The notes under the pieces: generated by a model
What the model was told of the DNA's origin: nothing
The model's database searches: none
What the model saw: only the letters and a program-made list of their open reading frames with translations
Assembly: GCF_007673235.1 (NCBI RefSeq)
Contig: NZ_VDZH01000001.1
Location: 252,474 to 316,473 of the forward strand
Source of the DNA: Curtobacterium pusillum
GTDB taxonomy: Bacteria; Actinomycetota; Actinomycetes; Actinomycetales; Microbacteriaceae
Reading direction: 5' to 3'
DNA length: 64,000 nt
In this document: positions 58,708 to 64,000 of the stretch, piece after piece
How positions within the stretch are numbered: position 1 is the first letter of the stretch
Layout: every line of letters starts with the position of its first letter
Made by a program: the position numbers and the translations under genes

Positions 58708-59883
58708 ATGGGTGCACCCCGGACGCTCCGCCCGCTCGTCGCCGAGTCCTGGCAGCGCTCCGCCCGCGTCGACCCGGACGGCGTACCGCAACTCGCGCTC
58801 GGTGCCGACGAACTCGAGGCACTGCGCCGCCAGGGACCGCTCGGGACCGCCCTGCCGGTCGTCCGGAAGCTGCTGCTCGACGACGTCCGGGCCGCCGGGT
58901 GCATCGCTGCCGTGACCGACGCGTCGGGGCGACTCGTGTGGGTGGACGGCGCGTCGAGCGCACGTCGTGCCGCCGAGGGGATGGGGTTCGTCGCCGGGGC
59001 GGACTGGGCAGAGGACCGCGCCGGCACGAGCGCGCCGGGGACGGCCCTCCGGCTCGGCCGTGGCGTGCAGATCCGGTCGGACGAGCACTACGCGAACGCC
59101 GTGAAGCGGTTCTCGTGCACCGCCGTGCCACTCCGCGACGCCACCGGCCAGGTGGTCGGCGCCGTCGACATCACGGGCGACGACCGGGCGGTCGAGCGGC
59201 ACACCCTGCCGCTGCTGACCGCCACCGTCGCGGCCGCCGAGGCCGAGCTCGCCCTCGCGGCGCTGCGACACCCCCGTCGACCTGCTGCCCGCGCGCTGCC
59301 CGGCTCCGAACTCGTCCTGCTCGGATCGGACACGGCGACGCTCCGGACGGGCGACCACGCGGTCCGGCTGTCCGAGCGGCACTCCGAGATCACGGCGGTG
59401 CTGGCGTCGACGCCCGCCGGTCTCGCCGCCGAGGACCTCGCGGCCGCCGTCTACGGCGACCGCCGCGCGGTGACCACCCTGCGGGCGGAGGTCGTGCGCC
59501 TCCGACGCGTCCTCGCGCAGCACGCGCCGGGCGCGACCCTGACGTCGCGGCCGTACCGCCTGGACGGCATCCGCACCGACGTCGACACCGTGCTGTCGGC
59601 GCTCGAACGCGGGGCGCGCCTCCAGGCCGTCAGCGGGTACACCGGGCCGGTCCTGCCGGGGTCGGCATCACCCGGCGTCGACGACCTGCGCGACCGCGTC
59701 CGCCTGCGGTTCCGCGAGGCGCTCGTCGCCGACGGCGGCTCCGACGCCCTGCAGGCGTGGGCGCGCACCGCGGACGGCGGTGCGGACGAGCAGGTGCTGC
59801 GCGCGTTGCTCGCGGTGCTGCCGCGGCGGTCGCCGCGACGCGCCGGTCTCGTGGCGGCGATCGAGGCGCTCGAACGTCCGTGA
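58708..59883 (+). CDS. GAF-domain transcriptional regulator (AcoR-like, without AAA+ domain)
   Basis: A 391-residue regulator. 'LRPLVAESWQRSARVDPDG' is the N-terminal start of AcoR-like sensors. A GAF domain covers about 60-180, with 'WAEDRAGTSAPGTAL' and 'FSCTAVPLRDATGQVVGAVDITG'. No NtrC-type ATPase motif follows; instead a region near 220-290 (LSERHSEITAVLAST, AVTTLRAEVVRLRRVL) looks like a winged helix. It lies after the dehydrogenase pair and probably controls it. The TAGGCT in the DUF779 stop region (58654) could be its own promoter. Confidence 0.85.
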   Translation: MGAPRTLRPLVAESWQRSARVDPDGVPQLALGADELEALRRQGPLGTALPVVRKLLLDDVRAAGCIAAVTDASGRLVWVDGASSARRAAEGMGFVAGADWAEDRAGTSAPGTALRLGRGVQIRSDEHYANAVKRFSCTAVPLRDATGQVVGAVDITGDDRAVERHTLPLLTATVAAAEAELALAALRHPRRPAARALPGSELVLLGSDTATLRTGDHAVRLSERHSEITAVLASTPAGLAAEDLAAAVYGDRRAVTTLRAEVVRLRRVLAQHAPGATLTSRPYRLDGIRTDVDTVLSALERGARLQAVSGYTGPVLPGSASPGVDDLRDRVRLRFREALVADGGSDALQAWARTADGGADEQVLRALLAVLPRRSPRRAGLVAAIEALERP

Positions 59884-59892
59884 CGACGGCCT

Positions 59893-59938
59893 GGAGGCGC
59901 GGCTCGCGTCGACCGGTCGGCCGACGGTCCGCGCCTCC
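59893..59938. terminator. Bidirectional terminator hairpin and dispersed repeat copy C
   Basis: GGAGGCGCGG (59893-59902) pairs with CCGCGCCTCC (59929-59938), with 26 bases between. It separates the convergent GAF regulator and the minus-strand repeat protein. Wider sequence (59891-59939) matches the elements at 15338 and 54778. Confidence 0.6.
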
Positions 59939-59957
59939 CGCAGTGGTGTTCCGTGCG

Positions 59958-60392
59958 TCAGGAACCCGAGGTGGGCACCGGTGACGGCGTCGCGCCGTCG
60001 GCAGGCGGGGTCGGCGCGTTCCCGTCCTCCGGCGGAGTCGGGGCCTTCCCGCCCGCGGGCGGTGTGGGCGCGTTCCCGTCCTTCGGCGGGGTGGGCGCCT
60101 TCCCGTCCGGGATCGCCACGCAGCCCGGTGCGGGCGCAGGTGCCGGCGCGGCCTTCCCGTCCGCGGGCGGGGTGGGCGCCGCCTTCCCGTCGTTCCCGGG
60201 GACGCTCGGTGCACCGCTCGGCGCACCGCTGGGTGCTCCGGTCGGAGCAGCCGCCGGGGTCGTGCTGCCGCTGCTGTCCGCGACCGCTGCGGTCACGCCG
60301 AGCCCGCCGAGGAGCAGCGCAGCCGCGGCGGCCGAGCCGATGCCGACACGGCGGAGGGTCCGTCGGCGAGTGTCGTGTCGTTCGTCCTGCAT
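59958..60392 (-). CDS. Secreted or anchored proline-rich repeat protein
   Basis: A 144-residue protein. Residues 1-17 are charged with twin Arg groups; a hydrophobic helix follows at about 18-38 (GSAAAAALLLGGLGVTAAVA) and may be a signal peptide. The rest is Ala/Pro/Gly rich. Residues 96-131 hold four 9-residue repeats of the form DGKAPTPPK. A single Cys is at residue 91. The ATG follows GGAGACACC. No enzyme motif is seen. It is divergent from the two-component pair and could be its target. Confidence 0.7.
   Translation of the reverse strand: MQDERHDTRRRTLRRVGIGSAAAAALLLGGLGVTAAVADSSGSTTPAAAPTGAPSGAPSGAPSVPGNDGKAAPTPPADGKAAPAPAPAPGCVAIPDGKAPTPPKDGNAPTPPAGGKAPTPPEDGNAPTPPADGATPSPVPTSGS
60000..60107. 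repeat. Four 27-bp tandem repeats inside the proline-rich protein gene
   Basis: Encodes the DG(K/N)APTPP(x) repeats in frame. Copy number may vary between strains because unit length is a multiple of three. Confidence 0.75.
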
Positions 60393-60461
60393 GGTGTCTC
60401 CGTTCGTCGAGTCGGTGGACCGGGCGGTCCGCCGACGAGGACGACGCTCGAGCTCGAATCT

Positions 60462-60478
60462 GAAGCAGAACTAAAGCA
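60462..60478. promoter_or_regulatory. Tandem AAGCA repeat, candidate response-regulator box
   Basis: GAAGCA (60462-60467) and AAAGCA (60473-60478) repeat with an exact 11-bp period in a locally AT-rich patch between divergent genes. This geometry is usual for OmpR-family dimers. Confidence 0.45.
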
Positions 60479-60525
60479 CAGGGGTTCCCCAGGCGGCTCC
60501 ATGCTCCGTAGTGGCGGAGCCGACC

Positions 60526-60531
60526 TACGGT
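60526..60531 (+). promoter_or_regulatory. Leaderless -10 (TACGGT) for the response regulator
   Basis: TACGGT ends 7 bases before GTG 60539 and overlaps an alternative GTG at 60530. Confidence 0.45.
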
Positions 60532-60538
60532 GTCCGCC

Positions 60539-61222
60539 GTGAACGCTGCAGCACGCATCCTCGTGGTCGAGGACGACGACGCCCTCCGCGCCGCCGTCGG
60601 GACGACGCTCCGCGCCGAGGGGTTCCTCGTCGCGGAGTCCGCTGACGGCCGGTCCCTCGTCGACGACATCGACCGAGCCGCGCCGGACCTGGTCCTCCTC
60701 GACTGGATGCTGCCCGGGCCGAGCGGCATCCTCCTGGCCGCACGGGTCCGGTCGCGCTCCGACGCATCGGTCGTGATGATGACCGCGCGGGACGAGCTGG
60801 ACGACCGGTTGCGCGGCTTCGCCGAGGGCGCCGACGACTACGTGGTGAAGCCGTTCGCGATGGCCGAGCTCGTGGCACGCGTCACGGCGGTGCTCCGACG
60901 ACGCGGCCGCGTGCCGTCCGTGATCGAGGTCGGCGACCTCGTGCTCGACCCTGAAGCCGCCACGGCACGCCGTGCGGGTGCGCTGCTCGACCTGACCGCG
61001 ACCGAGTTCCGACTGCTCCGCTTCCTTGCCGAGAGCCGGGGGCGGACGGTGTCGAAGGGTCAGATCACGACGCAGGTGTGGGGGTACGACGATGTCGCAC
61101 CGAACCTCGTCGAGGTGCACCTCAGTGCACTCCGCCGCAAGATGGAGGCGCACGGACCCCGACTCGTGCACACCGTCCGTGGGCTGGGCTACCGACTCGA
61201 CATCGACCGAGGCGCCGCGTGA
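60539..61222 (+). CDS. OmpR-family response regulator
   Basis: A 227-residue regulator. The receiver has acidic pair 'VVEDDDALR', phospho-Asp in 'LVLLDWMLPGPSG', 'MMTARDE' with Thr and 'VVKPFAMAEL' with Lys. The winged-helix DNA-binding domain ends with 'TVSKGQITTQVWG' and 'LVHTVRGLGYRLD'. GTG 60539 is preferred because of the -10 placement; GTG 60530 would add three residues. It overlaps the kinase by 4 bases. Confidence 0.93.
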   Translation: MNAAARILVVEDDDALRAAVGTTLRAEGFLVAESADGRSLVDDIDRAAPDLVLLDWMLPGPSGILLAARVRSRSDASVVMMTARDELDDRLRGFAEGADDYVVKPFAMAELVARVTAVLRRRGRVPSVIEVGDLVLDPEAATARRAGALLDLTATEFRLLRFLAESRGRTVSKGQITTQVWGYDDVAPNLVEVHLSALRRKMEAHGPRLVHTVRGLGYRLDIDRGAA

Positions 61223-62715
61223 GGGCGCCCGACGGCCGGCTCCGCACGACGTCCCTCCGGCTCCGGACGGTCGTCGCGATCCTCGTGCTCCTCGCCGTGC
61301 TGCTGACCGGGCTCGTGGTCGCGGTCGAGGCCGTGCTCGGCGTGCGGTTGCGTGCGCAGGTCGAGGACCGTCTCCGCGACCGGGCCTCCGCAGCAGCCGC
61401 GCTCGTCGGGGTCCTCGACGCCGACGACCTCGCCGATCGCCTGTCCGCACAGGGGCTCTCGGTCCGCATCGTGCAACCCGACGGAGCCGCGGTCGAGGCC
61501 GGCCCGACTCCCGCCCAGCTCCGCGCCGGACCGCCGGACCCGAAGGCCCTGCCGGCGCCGGTACCCGCTGAGGAGGGCTCCTCGGCGGCGGGGTCCACGG
61601 CGTTCGGTGCTCGGATCACCTCGTCGTCCGTCCACGAGGACGACGGGGTCCTGACGTTGCGGTCCGACCTCGACGACGGCACCCGCATCACGCTCACGGC
61701 CGGCACCCGTGACGTGCAGGAGACCCTGGCGCAGCTCGGCTGGGTGATGGGTGGTGCCTCCGCAGCGTTCCTGGGCGTCGCGGTCGTCGGCGTCGTGGTC
61801 GTCGTCCGGCGGACCCTGCGACCCCTGGACGAGGTGACCGCCGCCGCGCGGTCGATCGCCGGCGGTGACCGTGGCCGACGCCTCCGACCCGCCCGCACCG
61901 ACACCGAGATCGGCCGGGTCGCGACGGCCTTCGACGAGATGCTCGACGCGGTCGAGGGGGCGGAGGCGCAGGCGGTCGCCGCCGAGGAACGGGTCCGAGC
62001 CTTCCTGTCGGACGCCGCGCACGAGCTCCGGACGCCGGTCGCCGGCGTCCGGGCCGCCGCGGACACCCTCGTGCGGAACGGGGACGACGACCCGACGACC
62101 CGCGAGGTGCTCGCCGTGCACGTCGTCCGGCAGGCGGACCGGGCTGCGCGACTCGTCGACGACATGCTCACGATGGCCCGGCTCGACCGAGGGATCGACC
62201 TCGAACGACGGCCGACCGACCTCGTGCCGTGGCTCGACACCGAGGTCGACCGGCTCCGGCTCCGGCTGCCGCTGACGACGATCCGGGTCGAGACGCCGGA
62301 CACGTCCGTCGAGGCGGACGTCGACCCCGACCGCCTCGCGCAGGTCGTCGGGAACCTCGTCGACAACGCTGCACGGGCGACCGGCCCGGAGGGAACCGTC
62401 CGGATCGGACTGACCGACACGGTGGACGGCCCGGTCCTCACGGTCGAGGACGACGGTCCCGGGATCGCGTCGGTCGACCGCGAACGGGTGTTCGACCGGC
62501 TCGTCCGACTCGAGGACGCCCGCGATGCGCGATCAGGCGGCGCCGGACTCGGGCTCCCGATCGCGCGGGGCATCGCCGTCGCACACGGCGGGACCCTCGC
62601 GTGCGGGGAGGCCGGCGACCTGGGTGGCGCGGTCTTCGTGCTGCGGCTGCCGTCGTCGGCACACGTGCACGCCGTCGCACCCCCGCCTCTGGTGCCGGGC
62701 GCATCGGCTCGGTAG
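61219..62715 (+). CDS. Sensor histidine kinase
   Basis: A 498-residue membrane kinase. Helices at about 18-38 and 178-196 flank an extracytoplasmic domain of about 135 residues. HAMP follows (RRTLRPLDEVTAAARSIAGG), then the phospho-His in 'FLSDAAHELRTPVAGV', N box 'LAQVVGNLVDNAARA', G1 'VEDDGPGIA' and G2 'GGAGLGLPIARGIA'. It would phosphorylate the regulator it overlaps. The signal is unknown. Confidence 0.93.
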   Translation: MRAPDGRLRTTSLRLRTVVAILVLLAVLLTGLVVAVEAVLGVRLRAQVEDRLRDRASAAAALVGVLDADDLADRLSAQGLSVRIVQPDGAAVEAGPTPAQLRAGPPDPKALPAPVPAEEGSSAAGSTAFGARITSSSVHEDDGVLTLRSDLDDGTRITLTAGTRDVQETLAQLGWVMGGASAAFLGVAVVGVVVVVRRTLRPLDEVTAAARSIAGGDRGRRLRPARTDTEIGRVATAFDEMLDAVEGAEAQAVAAEERVRAFLSDAAHELRTPVAGVRAAADTLVRNGDDDPTTREVLAVHVVRQADRAARLVDDMLTMARLDRGIDLERRPTDLVPWLDTEVDRLRLRLPLTTIRVETPDTSVEADVDPDRLAQVVGNLVDNAARATGPEGTVRIGLTDTVDGPVLTVEDDGPGIASVDRERVFDRLVRLEDARDARSGGAGLGLPIARGIAVAHGGTLACGEAGDLGGAVFVLRLPSSAHVHAVAPPPLVPGASAR

Positions 62716-62718
62716 CGT
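62713..62718 (+). promoter_or_regulatory. Leaderless -10 (TAGCGT) for the MOSC gene
   Basis: TAGCGT overlaps the histidine kinase stop codon and ends 6 bases before the MOSC ATG. Confidence 0.45.
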
Positions 62719-62724
62719 CGGAGC

Positions 62725-63285
62725 ATGACCGACGGGGCGCAGGATCAGGCGAGGGTGGTGTCGGTCAGCCGTGACGACGCACACCGCTTCAGCAAACCGG
62801 TCGTCGACGAGATCGTGCTCGTCGAGGGCTGGGGCATCGAGGGCGACGCCCACGCCGGCACCACCGTGCAGCACCGGTCCCGTGTCGCCCGCGACCCCTC
62901 CCAGCCGAACCTCCGGCAGGTGCACCTCCTGCACGCCGAGGTCTTCGACGAGGTCGCGGACGACGGCTTCCACGTCACACCCGGGGCGATGGGGGAGAAC
63001 GTCACCACGCGCGGCGTCGACCTGCTCGGGCTGCCCGAGGGCACGCTGCTGCGTCTCGGTGACGAGGCGGTCGTCCGCGTCACCGGTCTCCGCAACCCGT
63101 GCCAGCAGATCAACGACTTCGAGCCGGGGCTCCTCCGGGCGGTCCTCGGCCGTGCGGACGACGGCACCGTCGAGCGGAAGGGCGGCGTGATGAGCGTCGT
63201 CGTCGCCGGTGGCACGGTGCGCGGCGGTGACCGGATCGACGTCGAGCTGCCCGTCGGCGCGCACGTCCCCCTCGCCCCGGTGTGA
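62725..63285 (+). CDS. MOSC domain protein
   Basis: A 186-residue single-domain MOSC protein, the beta-barrel fold of the molybdenum cofactor sulfurase C-terminus. 'WGIEGDAHAG' and 'VTPGAMGENVTTRGVDLL' match the family, and the conserved Cys is in 'VTGLRNPCQQI'. Free MOSC proteins probably carry sulfur or bind molybdenum cofactor; the target is unknown. No molybdenum gene is nearby. Confidence 0.88.
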   Translation: MTDGAQDQARVVSVSRDDAHRFSKPVVDEIVLVEGWGIEGDAHAGTTVQHRSRVARDPSQPNLRQVHLLHAEVFDEVADDGFHVTPGAMGENVTTRGVDLLGLPEGTLLRLGDEAVVRVTGLRNPCQQINDFEPGLLRAVLGRADDGTVERKGGVMSVVVAGGTVRGGDRIDVELPVGAHVPLAPV

Positions 63286-63308
63286 TCGTCAGGCCGTCGC
63301 GGCTCCTG

Positions 63309-63314
63309 TACCCT
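63309..63314 (+). promoter_or_regulatory. Putative -10 (TACCCT) for tRNA-Leu
   Basis: TACCCT ends 10 bases before the tRNA 5' end. Confidence 0.4.
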
Positions 63315-63324
63315 GGTGTCCTCT

Positions 63325-63405
63325 GCGAGTGTGGTGGAATGGTAGACACGGGGCACTCAAAATGCTCTGCTTCACGGCGTGCGGGTTCGAGTCCCGCCAC
63401 TCGTA
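63325..63405 (+). tRNA. tRNA-Leu (anticodon CAA)
   Basis: Acceptor GCGAGTG pairs with CACTCGT (last pair G-U) and A is the discriminator. The anticodon arm GGGCA-CTCAAAA-TGCTC gives anticodon CAA. A long variable arm typical of tRNA-Leu follows, then the T arm GCGGG-TTCGAGT-CCCGC. The CCA end is not encoded. It reads UUG codons. No integrase or duplicated 3' end is seen nearby. Confidence 0.93.
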
Positions 63406-63439
63406 CAAGGTTCTGACGCGACTGACTTCCGAGGTCTAG

Positions 63440-63445
63440 TAGGCT
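63440..63445 (+). promoter_or_regulatory. Leaderless -10 (TAGGCT) for pdtaR
   Basis: TAGGCT ends 7 bases before the GTG start at 63453. Confidence 0.5.
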
Positions 63446-63452
63446 TCTGGCT

Positions 63453-64000
63453 GTGAGTGACACAGAAGCAACTGCACCAGCACCCCGTCGCGTCGTCGTC
63501 GCCGAGGACGAGTCGCTCATCCGCCTCGACATCGTGGAGATCCTCCGCGACAACGGATTCGACGTCGTCGGCGAAGCGGGTGACGGCGAGACCGCCGTGC
63601 AGCTCGCCACCGACCTCCGTCCGGACCTGGTCGTGATGGACGTCAAGATGCCCCAGCTCGACGGCATCTCCGCGGCGGAGAAGCTCTCGAAGAACCACAT
63701 CGCTCCGGTGGTCCTCCTCACGGCGTTCAGCCAGAAGGACCTCGTCGAGCGTGCGACCGAGGCCGGCGCCCTCGCCTACGTCGTCAAGCCGTTCACGCCG
63801 AACGACCTGCTGCCCGCGATCGAGATCGCCCTCTCGCGTCACCAGCAGATCATCACGCTCGAGGCCGAGGTCGCCGACCTCGTCGAGCGCTTCGAGACCC
63901 GCAAGCTCGTCGACCGCGCCAAGGGCCTGCTCAACGAGAAGATGGGCCTCACCGAGCCGGAGGCGTTCCGCTGGATCCAGAAGGCCTCGATGGACCGTCG
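63453..64000 (+). CDS. pdtaR: ANTAR-type response regulator PdtaR (3' end cut by window)
   Basis: At least 182 residues, running off the window. The receiver has 'VVVAEDESLIRLDIVEIL', phospho-Asp in 'DLVVMDVKMPQLDGIS', 'LLTAFSQKDLV' and 'VVKPFTPNDL'. The ANTAR RNA-binding domain starts 'RKLVDRAKGLLNEKMGLTE' with 'EAFRWIQKASMDRR'. Homologues act as antiterminators in response to the kinase PdtaS. The GTG start is supported by the upstream TAGGCT. Confidence 0.94.
   Translation, partial: MSDTEATAPAPRRVVVAEDESLIRLDIVEILRDNGFDVVGEAGDGETAVQLATDLRPDLVVMDVKMPQLDGISAAEKLSKNHIAPVVLLTAFSQKDLVERATEAGALAYVVKPFTPNDLLPAIEIALSRHQQIITLEAEVADLVERFETRKLVDRAKGLLNEKMGLTEPEAFRWIQKASMDR

Noticed and set aside
60000..60190. 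Possible CRISPR array in the GC-rich repeats
   Set aside because: The 27-bp units are adjacent without spacers and encode a regular peptide repeat in frame.
63325..63405. tRNA-Leu as an attachment site for an integrated element
   Set aside because: No integrase, no duplicated tRNA 3' end and no phage genes are present on either side within the window.

Overview
The window is about 71% GC by eye and carries gene orders and lineage-specific proteins of Actinobacteria: PdtaR, a mIHF-type protein, HGxxPAAW, the Trp-associated membrane protein, a type 2 PyrF, a PriA without helicase motifs, and an AlaS/RuvX/MltG/Aro block. Leaderless promoters, GTG/TTG starts, 4-bp overlapping operons and the absence of mycobacterial features point to Microbacteriaceae. 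Curtobacterium is my best guess at genus, but this is inference from content, not from a search. Nearly all genes are housekeeping. I see no transposase, integrase, phage gene, CRISPR array or replication origin.

Layout. 1-4.9 kb: a DUF349 protein and a membrane-anchored cyclophilin (both minus), then rarA and rpsD, the latter behind a long hairpin-rich leader. 4.9-12.6 kb: alaS-ruvX-mltG-aroC-aroK-aroB (translation, peptidoglycan, shikimate pathway). 12.6-17.1 kb: an accessory block between aroB and efp, with a flavin monooxygenase behind a tiny leader ORF, a divergent nucleoside deaminase sharing a highly symmetrical operator-like region, two small membrane/cytosolic hypotheticals and a UbiB/ABC1-family kinase. 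17.2-18.3 kb: efp-nusB. 18.3-28.1 kb: one pyrimidine/purine operon, pyrR-pyrB-pyrC-(PH-like membrane protein)-carA-carB-pyrF-mIHF::gmk, running into rpoZ, metK and priA (to 31.6 kb). 31.6-34.6 kb: the threonine-to-glycine operon tdh-kbl behind a duplicated operator, with a convergent DUF4383 membrane protein. 34.7-38.3 kb: fmt-rsmB, rpe, hisE. 38.4-46.9 kb: a joined hisG-hisF-hisI-trpE-(2 membrane proteins)-trpC-trpB-trpA-lgt run. 47.1-54.7 kb: gltB-gltD and pyk. 54.9-59.9 kb: a ferritin-like/VIT1 transporter, an HdeD-family protein, an aldehyde dehydrogenase with its DUF779 partner, and a GAF regulator. 60.0-63.3 kb: a proline-rich secreted repeat protein divergent from an OmpR-type two-component pair, then a MOSC protein. 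63.3-64 kb: tRNA-Leu(CAA) and the start of pdtaR, cut by the window edge.

The most interesting signals are regulatory. They are a dyad of four GTTTC/GAAAC elements spaced exactly 11 bp apart (14155-14192), a 22-codon leader ORF with a downstream hairpin before the monooxygenase, the rpsD leader, the doubled 23-bp palindrome before tdh-kbl, a PyrR-binding-loop-like hairpin over the pyrR ribosome binding site, and a dispersed TGGAGGC...CGCGCC inverted-repeat element at three places. At protein level the mIHF-guanylate kinase fusion stands out. All functional statements are from reading motifs and context; no database search was possible.
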